A DNA stretch of 62,570 bases from Melioribacteraceae bacterium (GTDB lineage: Bacteria; Bacteroidota; Ignavibacteria; Ignavibacteriales; Melioribacteraceae), in the NCBI GenBank assembly GCA_016342755.1, contig JAEINS010000026.1:1-62570 (forward strand), read 5' to 3'. The position numbers and the translations under genes are program-made. Below are positions 35,784 through 45,896 of this stretch, one piece after another. The notes below the pieces were generated by a model, which worked only from the letters and a program-made list of their open reading frames with translations, did not search any database and was not told the origin of the DNA. The first letter of the stretch is position 1. Every line of letters starts with the position of its first letter.

Positions 35784-37193
35784 ATGCTAGAACAGCAAAG
35801 AACTATAAAAAAAGAAGTTTCGCTTTCGGGTGTGGGTTTACATACTGGTACTTCGTGTACAATGAAATTTAAACCGGCTGAAGAAAATTTTGGTATCAAG
35901 TTTATTAGAACAGATTTAGCTGAGCAGATTGAAATTCCCGCAATTGTTGATTATGTAGTTGATATTTCCCGCGGAACAACATTAGGAATCGGGGATGTAA
36001 AAGTTCACACAGTAGAGCATGTTTTAGCTGCCATAGTTGGTCTTCAAATAGATAACATAATAATTGAGTTAGACGGGATTGAACCGCCTATAGGTGACGG
36101 AAGTGCAATGCCTTATGTTGAAAAGCTTTTAGATGCGGGATTTGTACAGCAGGAAGCTCATAAAGATTATCTTATAATTGATAGAACTGTAATGCACCAC
36201 AACGAAGAAGAACAAGTTGATATTGTTGCACTTCCGCTGGATAATTACAGAATTACTGCTATGGTTGATTATCAAAATCCGGCACTTGGCAGCCAGCATT
36301 CGGGTATGTTCGATTTAGAGAAAGAATTTATAGATGAATTTGCATCTGCAAGAACATTCTGCTTTTTAAGTGAAGTTGAAGCTCTGGCTGACGCGAATCT
36401 TATTAAAGGCGGTAACTTAGATAACGCGGTTGTAATTGTTGACCACGAAATTGATGAAGAGCGTTTATCAGATCTCCAAAGCAAAATTGGTCTTAACGAA
36501 AAAATGACAGTCAGCGAAAATGGTTTCTTAAATGGGAAATCACTTAGATTCAAAAATGAGCCTGTGAGACACAAAGTTTTAGATATGATTGGCGATCTGG
36601 CACTTATTGGCGCACCAATTAAGGCGCAGATTTTAGCTGCCCGTCCGGGACATAAAGCAAATGTTGAGTTTGCAAAAAAAGTAAGAAAACTTTATCAGCA
36701 AAAACAGCTGGTTAAAAAATATCAGCATGTAAAAAAAGAAGGGATTGTATTTGATACTAACGCAATCAAAAAAATACTTCCTCATAGATATCCGTTTTTA
36801 TTGGTTGATAAAATAACTCATCTGGAACTTGATAAAAAAGTTGTTGGTGTAAAATCGGTAACTGTTAATGAGCCGTTTTTTCAAGGTCATTTTCCCGATC
36901 AGCCTGTGATGCCCGGGGTTTTAATTATTGAGGCAATGGCTCAGACTGGCGGGGTTTTAATGTTAAACTCAGTCCCGGATCCAGAAACAAAATTAGTAAT
37001 GTTCATGGGTATTGATAAAGCAAAATTCAGAAGACCTGTATTGCCCGGCGATCAATTAATTTTTGAAGTTGATCTTATCAGTAAAAAAAGTAAGGTTATT
37101 AAAATGAAAGGAAAAGCTTTTGTTGATAATAACTTAGTGGCAGAGGCTGAATTTATGGCAGCGGTAGTTGATAAAGAAAATAAAAAAGATTAA
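35784..37193 (+). CDS. lpxC/fabZ: Fused UDP-3-O-acyl-N-acetylglucosamine deacetylase / 3-hydroxyacyl-ACP dehydratase
   Basis: One 469-aa chain with two enzymes. Residues ~1-310 are LpxC, the zinc deacetylase of lipid A synthesis (KVHTVEHVLAAIVG and PIGDGSAMPY near the front, and RPGHKAN with a late zinc-site His). Residues ~325-469 are FabZ, the fatty acid dehydratase (HRYPFLLVDKI, FFQGHFPDQPVMPGVL, MAQTGG). The two compete for the same hydroxyacyl-ACP pool, so fusion may balance lipid A and phospholipid synthesis. The fusion is a hallmark of the Bacteroidota/Chlorobi group. Both active sites look intact. Confidence 0.95.
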   Translation: MLEQQRTIKKEVSLSGVGLHTGTSCTMKFKPAEENFGIKFIRTDLAEQIEIPAIVDYVVDISRGTTLGIGDVKVHTVEHVLAAIVGLQIDNIIIELDGIEPPIGDGSAMPYVEKLLDAGFVQQEAHKDYLIIDRTVMHHNEEEQVDIVALPLDNYRITAMVDYQNPALGSQHSGMFDLEKEFIDEFASARTFCFLSEVEALADANLIKGGNLDNAVVIVDHEIDEERLSDLQSKIGLNEKMTVSENGFLNGKSLRFKNEPVRHKVLDMIGDLALIGAPIKAQILAARPGHKANVEFAKKVRKLYQQKQLVKKYQHVKKEGIVFDTNAIKKILPHRYPFLLVDKITHLELDKKVVGVKSVTVNEPFFQGHFPDQPVMPGVLIIEAMAQTGGVLMLNSVPDPETKLVMFMGIDKAKFRRPVLPGDQLIFEVDLISKKSKVIKMKGKAFVDNNLVAEAEFMAAVVDKENKKD

Positions 37194-37212
37194 GAAAAAG
37201 ATTGGTGATATT

Positions 37213-37989
37213 ATGCAAATTCATCCTACAGCAATTGTAAGTCAAAAGGCAGAACTTGGCAGCAATATAGTGATTGGCCCTTTTTCTGTAATTGAAGATG
37301 ATGTAGTTATAGGTAACGATTGTAAGATTGGTCCTCATGTAATAATATATAATGGTGCAAGAATTGGAAACAGAGTAAATATTCTGCAAGGTGCTGCGGT
37401 TTCTAATGTCTCACAAGATTTAAAGTTTGACGCGAATATAATAACCCAATTTATAATTGATGATGATACAACAATCAGAGAATATGTTACATTACATCGT
37501 GGTACGGAAGATTTAGGATATTCAAAAGTTGGTAAAAACTGTTTGTTGATGGCATATACCCACGTTGCTCATGATTGTTTAATAGGTGATAATTGCATAT
37601 TAGCCAATCTGGTTCAGATAGGCGGGCACGCAACTATAGAGGATAATGTTATTATTGGCGGCGGAACACCTGTGCATCAGTTTTCAAAAATTGGACAGCA
37701 TGCAATGGTAGCCGGTGGATACAGAGTAATTGCTGACGTTCCGCCTTATGCATTAGTTGGCGGAGAGCCTCTTAAATATTCTGGTTTAAATGTGATTGGT
37801 TTAAGGCGCAGAGGATTCTCAAATAATGATATACAAACTCTTAAAGATGCTTATAAAATGTTATTCTTAAGCGGTGATAACCTGAGTGCAGCTAAAATTA
37901 AAGTCGCAGAAAAATATGCTGATCATCAGCTAGTTAAAAATATTCTCGAGTTTATGGAGAAAAGTAAAAGAGGACTTGTTAAAAGGTAA
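37213..37989 (+). CDS. lpxA: UDP-N-acetylglucosamine O-acyltransferase
   Basis: A 258-aa left-handed beta-helix enzyme, the first step of lipid A synthesis. Hexapeptide repeats run through about residues 1-190, with the catalytic histidine in [13 protein letters not shown] and the family block [24 protein letters not shown] helical C-terminal domain follows ([16 protein letters not shown]). I start at the ATG at 37213 (MQIHPTAIV), behind GGTGAT. An upstream in-frame start at 37168 would add a lysine-rich tail overlapping the fusion gene. Confidence 0.95.
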   Translation: MQIHPTAIVSQKAELGSNIVIGPFSVIEDDVVIGNDCKIGPHVIIYNGARIGNRVNILQGAAVSNVSQDLKFDANIITQFIIDDDTTIREYVTLHRGTEDLGYSKVGKNCLLMAYTHVAHDCLIGDNCILANLVQIGGHATIEDNVIIGGGTPVHQFSKIGQHAMVAGGYRVIADVPPYALVGGEPLKYSGLNVIGLRRRGFSNNDIQTLKDAYKMLFLSGDNLSAAKIKVAEKYADHQLVKNILEFMEKSKRGLVKR

Positions 37990-37994
37990 TTAAA

Positions 37995-38810
37995 ATGAGT
38001 GTACATTCAGAATTTAGAAGAATAACTACAAACTCTCTTTTACTTTCTAAGCAGAAGGGTGAAAAAATTGCCGCATTAACTGCTTATGATTTTATTACGG
38101 CAAAACTTCTTGATAAAGCGGGTGTTGATGTATTATTGGTTGGCGATTCTCTTGGAAATGTTTTTCAGGGAAATGACACAACCTTGCCGGTAACCATGGA
38201 TGAAATGATCTATCATACAAAAGCCGTTACAAAAGGTGTTGAAAGAGCAATGGTTGTTTGCGACATGCCTTTTATGTCGTATCAGACAAGTGCTAATGAA
38301 GCTTTTAGAAATGCGGGCAGAATAATGAAAGAAACCTCTGCCGGTGCTGTAAAACTTGAAGGTGGAATTCGTATTGCTGAAACTGTAGAAAAGATTACAG
38401 AAAACGGAATTCCTGTTATGGGACATATTGGATTAACACCTCAAAGTATTCATCTGTTTGGAAGTTATAAAGCGCGCGGTAAATCAGTTGATGAAGCAGA
38501 GCAAATAAAAAAAGACGCAAAAGCTCTAGAAGAAGCGGGAGCCTTTGCTATTGTTCTTGAGAAAATTCCAAAAGAACTTGCTAAAGAGATAACAGAAAGT
38601 TTAATGGTGCCCACAATTGGTATTGGCGCGGGTGCGCATTGTGACGGTCAAATTTTAGTAACGCCTGATATGCTTGGACTTAATGTTGATTTCAATCCCC
38701 GGTTTGTTCGTCATTATGCAGCTTTAGCTGATGTAATGGGTTTAGCAATTGGTAAATATGTTGATGATGTTAAAGGACAAAATTTCCCTAGTGATAAAGA
38801 AAGTTATTAA
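37995..38810 (+). CDS. panB: 3-methyl-2-oxobutanoate hydroxymethyltransferase
   Basis: A 271-aa TIM-barrel enzyme that makes ketopantoate from 2-oxoisovalerate and methylene-tetrahydrofolate, the first step to pantothenate. The motifs [51 protein letters not shown] and [13 protein letters not shown] are as expected for the family. It sits 5 bases after lpxA and so shares the lipid A message. The link is not obvious, although ketopantoate ends up in coenzyme A and ACP, which carry the acyl chains used by LpxA and LpxD. Confidence 0.95.
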   Translation: MSVHSEFRRITTNSLLLSKQKGEKIAALTAYDFITAKLLDKAGVDVLLVGDSLGNVFQGNDTTLPVTMDEMIYHTKAVTKGVERAMVVCDMPFMSYQTSANEAFRNAGRIMKETSAGAVKLEGGIRIAETVEKITENGIPVMGHIGLTPQSIHLFGSYKARGKSVDEAEQIKKDAKALEEAGAFAIVLEKIPKELAKEITESLMVPTIGIGAGAHCDGQILVTPDMLGLNVDFNPRFVRHYAALADVMGLAIGKYVDDVKGQNFPSDKESY

Positions 38811-38828
38811 TAACTTAATTCTACTATT

Positions 38829-39890
38829 ATGAAAACTGCACTATTTTTTCTATTCATATTTATAAGTATTATAAATGCTCAGGATAAAGATCAAATTATT
38901 CATTCCTTAGATGGAGCAATTATATATGATGTTTGCGGTGATAAAGATAATCTTTGGGCTGCAAGTTATGGCAACGGTGTTTATCAGTATTCAAAGAAAA
39001 AAAATAAATGGATAAATTATTCTACAAAGAATAATGCTCTTCCGCACGATTTCTTCTATTGTATTACTTCAAACGAAAAGTATGTCTGGGCTGGTTCTTC
39101 GGATGGACTTTTTATTTTTGATAAACGCACTAAGCGATGGAAGAAAAGAAAATTTGGTAAAGGCGGACAGTTAAGTAACTGGATCAGATCAATTGCGTAC
39201 GATAAACACTTAGATGCAGTTTGGATTGGCAGATTTAAGTATTTAACAAAACTTGATATTAAAAAACGCAGATTTACTGATTATGACTTAACCGTAGAAG
39301 GCGATGATAAAACTAACACTATTAAATCTATTAAAATTGATGCTGATAGTTTAGTCTGGTTTGGAACGGAAGCCGGACTTCACAAATACAAAAAAGCAAG
39401 AAGGTTCCATGATAAAGGCGCTGTAACCTTTTATGATAACAGCAGATCATATTTTAACGGTGAAGGTGAAACTGTTTCAATCTCTACTTTATTATTCGAG
39501 CAGGGTAATATCTGGATAGGTTTAGATGAATTTGTAACAAGACAAAAAACTGATTACAACGTTGGCGGATTGTATAGATTTGATAGAGGTAATGAGTGGT
39601 TACGGTTTGATATGGACGATGGTTTCTATGGAAACGGAATTGCTGATTTAGAACTAATTGGTAATCAAATCTGGGCTGCATTATATCAGTTTCATCCTGA
39701 TACAAAAGAACAGTTTGGGAGAGGCATTGCCCTTATTGATAGAAAAACTTTCGAGGTTACGATGATACCCGAAAGTGAAATGCCGAGTGCGGTGTTTTCA
39801 ATTTATTTTGATAAAAAATATGTCTGGCTTGGAACAAGTAAAGGCATATTTAAAATAGATCTGACTAATAAATTAGCAAATCTTAAATAG
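38829..39890 (+). CDS. Exported beta-propeller protein of unknown function
   Basis: A 353-aa protein with a signal peptide (KTALFFLFIFISIINAQ) and six or seven repeats of the two-component-regulator propeller kind, seen as 'nlWaas.gnGvyqY' or 'yVWaGSsdGLfifD' units. These repeats form the sensor part of hybrid kinases, but here no transmembrane or kinase part follows, so it is a free periplasmic or secreted propeller. It lies between panB and the heptose genes with gaps under 20 bases. A protein- or sugar-binding role is plausible but not shown. Confidence 0.78.
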   Translation: MKTALFFLFIFISIINAQDKDQIIHSLDGAIIYDVCGDKDNLWAASYGNGVYQYSKKKNKWINYSTKNNALPHDFFYCITSNEKYVWAGSSDGLFIFDKRTKRWKKRKFGKGGQLSNWIRSIAYDKHLDAVWIGRFKYLTKLDIKKRRFTDYDLTVEGDDKTNTIKSIKIDADSLVWFGTEAGLHKYKKARRFHDKGAVTFYDNSRSYFNGEGETVSISTLLFEQGNIWIGLDEFVTRQKTDYNVGGLYRFDRGNEWLRFDMDDGFYGNGIADLELIGNQIWAALYQFHPDTKEQFGRGIALIDRKTFEVTMIPESEMPSAVFSIYFDKKYVWLGTSKGIFKIDLTNKLANLK

Positions 39891-39898
39891 GATTTTTA

Positions 39899-40900
39899 AT
39901 GACAATTAAACTTTCAAAAAAGAAACTTGAACAGATAAAAAACAGTTTTGACGGGAAACGTATTGCGGTTATTGGCGATATGATGCTCGACTCATATTTT
40001 TGGGGCGAAGTAAAAAGGATTTCACCTGAAGCACCGGTTCCGGTGGTTGAAGTTACAAACGAGTTTGATAGATTTGGCGGTGCCGCGAATGTTGCTCTTA
40101 ATATAATTAAACTTGGCGGAATTCCTATTCCAATTGGCGTTATTGGCAATGACTCTGATGGTGAAAAGTTTATGAGACTAATGGAAGAAGCATGTATTCC
40201 GTCTTATACCATTATAAAGAGCGAAAAACGGCCTACAACTACAAAGACCCGTGTTATTGGGGGAAATCAGCAGATTGTTAGAATAGATAAAGAATCTAAA
40301 GAGAAAATTTCCAGAAGTGAAGAAAATCAGATACTGAAATTTGTTACAGATAATATTGATAATCTTGACGCAATAATTTTAGAAGACTACAATAAAGGTG
40401 TGTTAACTAAAAGGGTAATTAAAGAAACTATTGAAATTGCAAATTCTAAAAATGTAATTGTAACAGTAGATCCAAAGTTTCACAATTTTGATTTGTATAA
40501 AAATGTTACTGTTTTTAAGCCTAATAAAAAAGAAGCTGAAGATGCTCTGCAGATATCGATAAAAACTGATGATGATATTGAAAAAGCCGGAAACCTCCTT
40601 TTAGAAAGGATGGGAGCAAAATATATTCTTTTAACATTAGGTAAAGAAGGAATTGGTCTTTTTGAAAAAGGTAAAAAATCGAGAAGGCTGCCTACACATG
40701 CCAGAAATGTTGCTGATGTTTCCGGTGCAGGCGATACAGTTATTTCAACTTTAACAATGGCTCTTTCATCTAAAGTTAATGCTTATAATTCCGCTTATCT
40801 GGCAAATTATGCTGGCGGATTGGTTTGTGAAGTTGCCGGAATTATTCCAATTGAAAAAGAAAAATTATTTGAGACAATTGAAAATGGAATGGAAGAATGA
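39899..40900 (+). CDS. rfaE1: D-glycero-beta-D-manno-heptose 7-phosphate kinase (RfaE1/HldE N-terminal type)
   Basis: A 333-aa PfkB-family sugar kinase. Seen: the N-terminal GDMMLDSYFWGEVKRISPEAPVPV stretch typical of HldE, FGGAANVALN, the GGNQQIVRID strand, and the C-terminal DVSGAGDTVIS anion hole with catalytic Asp. It should phosphorylate heptose 7-phosphate at C1 for ADP-heptose synthesis. In E. coli this is the first half of bifunctional HldE; here it is a separate gene whose ATGA overlap with the next gene keeps the two halves coupled. Confidence 0.9.
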   Translation: MTIKLSKKKLEQIKNSFDGKRIAVIGDMMLDSYFWGEVKRISPEAPVPVVEVTNEFDRFGGAANVALNIIKLGGIPIPIGVIGNDSDGEKFMRLMEEACIPSYTIIKSEKRPTTTKTRVIGGNQQIVRIDKESKEKISRSEENQILKFVTDNIDNLDAIILEDYNKGVLTKRVIKETIEIANSKNVIVTVDPKFHNFDLYKNVTVFKPNKKEAEDALQISIKTDDDIEKAGNLLLERMGAKYILLTLGKEGIGLFEKGKKSRRLPTHARNVADVSGAGDTVISTLTMALSSKVNAYNSAYLANYAGGLVCEVAGIIPIEKEKLFETIENGMEE

Positions 40901-41376
40901 GTTTAGTTGTCAAAAGAAACGAGCTAAAAGAAATACGAAGTAAATTAAAAGCTGAAAATAAAAAAGTGGTTTTTACAAATGGCTGTTTTGATATTTTACA
41001 TGCCGGACATGTTGATTATTTGAACAAGGCTAAAGAGTTTGGCGATATTCTTATTGTAGCATTGAACTCTGATAAATCGGTTGCCAGAATTAAAGGTGAG
41101 AAACGCCCTATTGTAAATCAAACTGAACGCTCTTTTATTATTGAGAATTTGAAGTCGGTTGATTATGTAACTTTTTTTGAGGAAGATACTCCTAAAGAAA
41201 TAATTGACGATCTTATTCCTGATATATTAGTGAAAGGTGCTGACTGGGCAATTGAAAACATTGTCGGGCGTGATACGGTTGAAAAAAACGGAGGCTCGGT
41301 TGAAACTATTAAATTTATTAATTTTCAATCGACAACTAACATTATTGATTTAATAAGAGATAAATATAAAGATTGA
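40897..41376 (+). CDS. rfaE2: D-glycero-beta-D-manno-heptose 1-phosphate adenylyltransferase (RfaE2 type)
   Basis: A 159-aa cytidylyltransferase-like nucleotidyltransferase. The nucleotide-binding motif is FTNGCFDILHAGHVDYL (HxGH), with LNSDKSVARIKG and RPIVNQTER further on. It should join heptose 1-phosphate to AMP to give ADP-heptose, the donor for the lipopolysaccharide core. Start and stop codons overlap with both neighbours (ATGA before, TTGA after). It corresponds to the second half of E. coli HldE. Confidence 0.92.
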   Translation: MSLVVKRNELKEIRSKLKAENKKVVFTNGCFDILHAGHVDYLNKAKEFGDILIVALNSDKSVARIKGEKRPIVNQTERSFIIENLKSVDYVTFFEEDTPKEIIDDLIPDILVKGADWAIENIVGRDTVEKNGGSVETIKFINFQSTTNIIDLIRDKYKD

Positions 41377-44300
41377 CAGACAAAACAGAAAAAAAACGGA
41401 ACCGGGCACTCTATAGAAAAATAATAAACGGGATATTATTATTTTTTGCCGCTATTGTTATGTTCTTTGTTTTGTTTTTTGGAGTATCCCAGACCTCGAC
41501 ATTCCGCAATTACCTTCGCGAAGAAATAATATCAACTGTAAATAATTCAATTAATGGTAAACTGAATATTAAAGGATTAGATGGTACAATCCTTACTTCT
41601 ATATTTTTACGGGACGTTTCGCTTGCCCAGGAAACTGATACAATTTTAACGGCAAAAAAAATTGAAATATCCGCTAGTCCGCATAAGCTATTATTTAAAA
41701 TAATTTATCTTAGAAAGATTGAACTTTCCGATGTTTATTTTGCTAATAAAGAAGATGAAAATGGAATCCCGATTCTATCGAAGCTTACTATGGAAGACTC
41801 AGTTAAGACTGAAGTTATTTCAGAAGCAGAGCAGACGGATAGTACATCCGTGCCTTTCCCGTTCATGATCCAGATTGATAATCTCGATTTTAATAATGTT
41901 AATTTTGTTAATCAAAAGTATGAGTTTAGAAATTCTACCGCAAAGTATGAAACAATTAATAGCGATGATCTGCGGGTAAGTAATCTTAATCTGCGTGCAC
42001 GCGCAATTGCTAACCTGCCTAAATCTACCGTGAATTTAATTATAGAAGAATTCCAGGTCGAACCGAATTTTCAGAACTTTAATCTTCAACATTTGTCAGG
42101 ACGATTTACTTTAACAGAAAATTTTGCCGAAGTTTCTAACCTTCATATTATTACCGGCAGCACTGATCTTTTAGTAACAGCTAAACTGGACAGCCTAAAT
42201 TTACTAAGCGGAGTTGAGCTTAAAGATTTTAATGAATATCCCATTTCTCTAAACCTTAATGCAAAAAGTTTTAACTTTGATGATCTTTCTTCTTTTCTAG
42301 AATCGACTGATTTGCTGAATGGAACTTTATCATTGGGATTAGAAGCAAAAGGGCAATTTGGAAGTTTCGATATTCAAAGACTGAATCTGGAATTTCAAAA
42401 ATCAAAATTTAATCTTTCCGGGAAATTGTTAAACCTTCATACTCCTGAAAAATTATTTATTGATTGTAAGGTTGAGAACTCATCAGTTTATTTAGACGAT
42501 ATTCATACACTTTTACCAAAAGTTAATTTACCTGATTATAAGTATATTGATCTGAAAAATTTTAATGCCGTTTTTAAAGGTGAACCAATAGATTTTTATG
42601 CTAAGGTAAAGGCTGATCTGACTGAAGGTTATATTGGGCTTGAAGGTAAAATGAATTTGAAGCCGGACGCAATGGAATACGATTTGAAGTTCAATACAAA
42701 AAATGTAAATCTGTTTTCTATAATTGGAATGCCGACAAGACTTAATTCAAAAGGTATAATAAAAGGAGCCGGAACTTCACCGGATGACTTAAATACAAAC
42801 CTTTTATTAGATGTTTTCAATTCAAAATTAAGCGGATTTGATGTTGAATATTTAAATGTAAAAACAGAGGCGAAAAATAAACTTATCAGTTACGATATTA
42901 AAACCAAGATAGAAGAGTGCCAATCAACACTTTCTGGAATGTTCGATTTTGGAAAAGGTGATGAGGAAGTATTCGATATCTCGGCAAATATAGATAGCCT
43001 TAACCTGGCAACTTTTACAAAGGATTCATCAAATATTTCAAATCTAAATTTTAACTTTGAACTTGCCGGACAGAATCTTGATCCTGATAATACCAAAAGC
43101 AGATTAACGCTGGCATTAGAAGATTCTTATTTCAATAAAAAGCCTATTGATTATACTGATATAGATATACTTGTATGGAAAGGAAGTGACGGAATAAACA
43201 GAATTAATATGGTTTCAGATTTCTTGGACTTTAATATTTATGGTGATTTTTCTATTAAAGACGCGTCTAAAATAATGTCTTATCAATCTACAACCATCAT
43301 AGATATCATAAATAACAAAGTTGAAGAATTGAATCCTGTTGCTATTATAGTTGATTCTACTGTGATAAAAGCTCCGGTTATTACTGAAGATTTCCCCGAA
43401 TATGTTAAAACCAACACAAACTTTAATTTCGATTTCACGTTCAAAAATTTTGAGCTGATATCGATATTGATTAATAGCGATGATATTAATGTTGAAGGAT
43501 CGGGTTACGGCAGCGTAAAAAATGATTCGGCAAACTTTTCCATAAACACAACGGTTAATGTTAATTCATTTTCCATGTTAAGCAAAACGCCGGTATATCT
43601 ATCCGAAACAGAAACAAAATTGCATTTTAGCAGAAACCACGGAACACTTTTGTTTGATGATCTTTTTGGAACTGCTTCTATAAGCGGCAGAAGATTTTAT
43701 AGCGGAAGCTCCATTAATAATTTTGCCGGCGATATTATTTTTAATCAGAGTAAGATTTTCTTTAACGTATACAGCGAAATTGATACACTGCTGGAAGCTG
43801 AACTGCAGGGAGATATTTCTCTCTTCCCAAACAAAAATATAATTGATCTGGAAACGATCTGGATTAATTATGGCGATATAGAATGGGAAAATTCACATAG
43901 TGTACAACTTGTTGCGATGCCTAATAGTTACATGGTTTCAGAACTTGAACTGCTAAATAATGACGCAAAAATAAAATTAGACGGAACGGTTTTTCAAACT
44001 GGCGAGATTGAAGCTTATGTTGATCTTAAGAATTTTGACGAAGCTATTCTTAAAAAATATATTCCGGTATTTTCTGAAAGTGACATTACTACCAGCGCAA
44101 ATTTAGTCTCAATTGTTTCGGGTACACTGGATGAGCCCAAAATTGATTTCAGCTTAAATGTAAATGATATTACTTTTGAAAATGTAAATCTTGGTTCTCT
44201 AATTTGCGATTTGAAATATTCTGATAAAATACTTTCTTCAGATATAAAGTTTATCGATTCAACCTTTACCGGTAATAATCCGAACCTTGCATTAAAAGGA

Positions 44301-45896
44301 TATTTTCCCATTGATCTTAAACTTGGATCAGTTGAAGAAAGGATAAATTTAGATGCTCCGGTATTGTTAGAATTAAAATCGGAGGATTTTAATCTTGAAA
44401 CTTTTGGAAATACACTGCCAGTAATAAAAAATCAAAAAGGATTATTGAAAGCCGATGTACTGATGACAGGTTCTCTGGATTATATAAATTATTCGGGTGA
44501 ATTAGAATTACCAAATTTTAAGTTTACTGCGCGCGCAAATAATTTAGATTATAGTGTTAACTCAAAACTATTTTTTGTTGATGATAAAGCTGAAATAGAA
44601 AAGTTTGAAGTTAGAAATGTTAATAAGAAGAATTTTAATACTTTGATGACCGGTTCAGGCTATGTGCAATTTGATGGAATTACAGTAGATGAAATTGAGT
44701 TTAGGCTAAATGGCGAAATCCCTTTGCTTGAAGAAAAATCCAGAATTACTAGTCCGGTTATTTATGGCGAACTTCTTGTTGCCTCAGAAGACGATCTTGT
44801 TTATACTTATAAATCGGGTAAGTCTGGCATGAGCGGTTCTGTTCTGGTAAAAGATGCCAGTATTATTTATTCAAACGAAAAAGCAAATTTTCAGAATACT
44901 AGTAGTGACTTCAACTATGTTTTTTATGTCGATTCATCTAAAATTGATTATGAACAGATAAAATTCCAGAAGCTTCTTGAAGCCGCCAGAAAAGAGGAAG
45001 CAGCTAAGCAAAAGGCTAAAATTAAAGTTCCGGCGTTTGATTATCAGTTTAACGTGAAAATTGAAAATCAGGCTAACATGCGATTTATAATTTCGCAGGC
45101 TGTAAATCAGAAACTGGATGTTGATGTTGCCGGTGAGTTTTTATATTCAAGCAAAAACGGAATTATTAGATCGCAAGGGGAGTTTACAATACTGCCGGGT
45201 TCAACATTAGATTTAATAAAGGTTTTTGATGCTGAAGGCTCGCTGAGATTTGAAAGTGATATTGCTGATCCTTATCTTGATATTATTGCGGTTTATAGAA
45301 GTGAATATATAGCTAATGATCAAACGGTGCCGGAGGATGTTGCAGTAAAACTAAATATAGCCGGACCATTATCGGAACTGGGAAAAACACTTTCTGAAAA
45401 TCCTAACAATATTGTGGTTTATAAAGGTGCAAGTAATATTGAAAATAATATTCCGGATCCTAAATATGATGCGGCTGATGCATTCACATTTATATTAACC
45501 GGAAGGCTCGATCAGTCGGAAGCTTTAGTTGGTTTAGATAGTGATATTAAAAACCTGGCAGTAAATTCAACTTTAGGAACAGTTTTTACAACCGTGGCAA
45601 ATTCTATGGTTGGAAATTTAGTAAGTAATATTCAGGTTAAAGATAGCGGATATAATCAGAAAAAGTATAGTGTTTCGGGTAAGTACAAAAATGTTAAATA
45701 TACATTTGGCGGAAGGACAGAGGAATTTAATCAAATTTTAAATGATATTGGGTTAAACAATACAGAGATTAAGGTCGAATATTTTGTTAGTCCGCAATTT
45801 ATTATTCGTCTTGAGAATAAACTTCCTATAATCACTAATTGGGGAAGTCAGGAATTTGTTAAAGAATTAGGTGTTAAATATAAATTTGAGTTCTAA
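41373..45896 (+). CDS. tamB: TamB-like translocation and assembly module protein
   Basis: A 1507-aa envelope protein with one N-terminal transmembrane helix (IINGILLFFAAIVMFFVLFF) and a very long beta-rich body. The C-terminal ~350 residues are the TamB (DUF490) domain, with the closing pattern QFIIRLENKLPI and the terminal KYKFEF. TamB-type proteins span the periplasm as a hydrophobic groove and are linked to outer membrane protein assembly and lipid transfer. The start is TTG at 41373, overlapping the previous TGA; the next in-frame ATG is inside the membrane helix. No tamA-like partner is adjacent, but bamA and another Omp85-barrel gene are in the same cluster. Confidence 0.87.
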   Translation: MTDKTEKKRNRALYRKIINGILLFFAAIVMFFVLFFGVSQTSTFRNYLREEIISTVNNSINGKLNIKGLDGTILTSIFLRDVSLAQETDTILTAKKIEISASPHKLLFKIIYLRKIELSDVYFANKEDENGIPILSKLTMEDSVKTEVISEAEQTDSTSVPFPFMIQIDNLDFNNVNFVNQKYEFRNSTAKYETINSDDLRVSNLNLRARAIANLPKSTVNLIIEEFQVEPNFQNFNLQHLSGRFTLTENFAEVSNLHIITGSTDLLVTAKLDSLNLLSGVELKDFNEYPISLNLNAKSFNFDDLSSFLESTDLLNGTLSLGLEAKGQFGSFDIQRLNLEFQKSKFNLSGKLLNLHTPEKLFIDCKVENSSVYLDDIHTLLPKVNLPDYKYIDLKNFNAVFKGEPIDFYAKVKADLTEGYIGLEGKMNLKPDAMEYDLKFNTKNVNLFSIIGMPTRLNSKGIIKGAGTSPDDLNTNLLLDVFNSKLSGFDVEYLNVKTEAKNKLISYDIKTKIEECQSTLSGMFDFGKGDEEVFDISANIDSLNLATFTKDSSNISNLNFNFELAGQNLDPDNTKSRLTLALEDSYFNKKPIDYTDIDILVWKGSDGINRINMVSDFLDFNIYGDFSIKDASKIMSYQSTTIIDIINNKVEELNPVAIIVDSTVIKAPVITEDFPEYVKTNTNFNFDFTFKNFELISILINSDDINVEGSGYGSVKNDSANFSINTTVNVNSFSMLSKTPVYLSETETKLHFSRNHGTLLFDDLFGTASISGRRFYSGSSINNFAGDIIFNQSKIFFNVYSEIDTLLEAELQGDISLFPNKNIIDLETIWINYGDIEWENSHSVQLVAMPNSYMVSELELLNNDAKIKLDGTVFQTGEIEAYVDLKNFDEAILKKYIPVFSESDITTSANLVSIVSGTLDEPKIDFSLNVNDITFENVNLGSLICDLKYSDKILSSDIKFIDSTFTGNNPNLALKGYFPIDLKLGSVEERINLDAPVLLELKSEDFNLETFGNTLPVIKNQKGLLKADVLMTGSLDYINYSGELELPNFKFTARANNLDYSVNSKLFFVDDKAEIEKFEVRNVNKKNFNTLMTGSGYVQFDGITVDEIEFRLNGEIPLLEEKSRITSPVIYGELLVASEDDLVYTYKSGKSGMSGSVLVKDASIIYSNEKANFQNTSSDFNYVFYVDSSKIDYEQIKFQKLLEAARKEEAAKQKAKIKVPAFDYQFNVKIENQANMRFIISQAVNQKLDVDVAGEFLYSSKNGIIRSQGEFTILPGSTLDLIKVFDAEGSLRFESDIADPYLDIIAVYRSEYIANDQTVPEDVAVKLNIAGPLSELGKTLSENPNNIVVYKGASNIENNIPDPKYDAADAFTFILTGRLDQSEALVGLDSDIKNLAVNSTLGTVFTTVANSMVGNLVSNIQVKDSGYNQKKYSVSGKYKNVKYTFGGRTEEFNQILNDIGLNNTEIKVEYFVSPQFIIRLENKLPIITNWGSQEFVKELGVKYKFEF

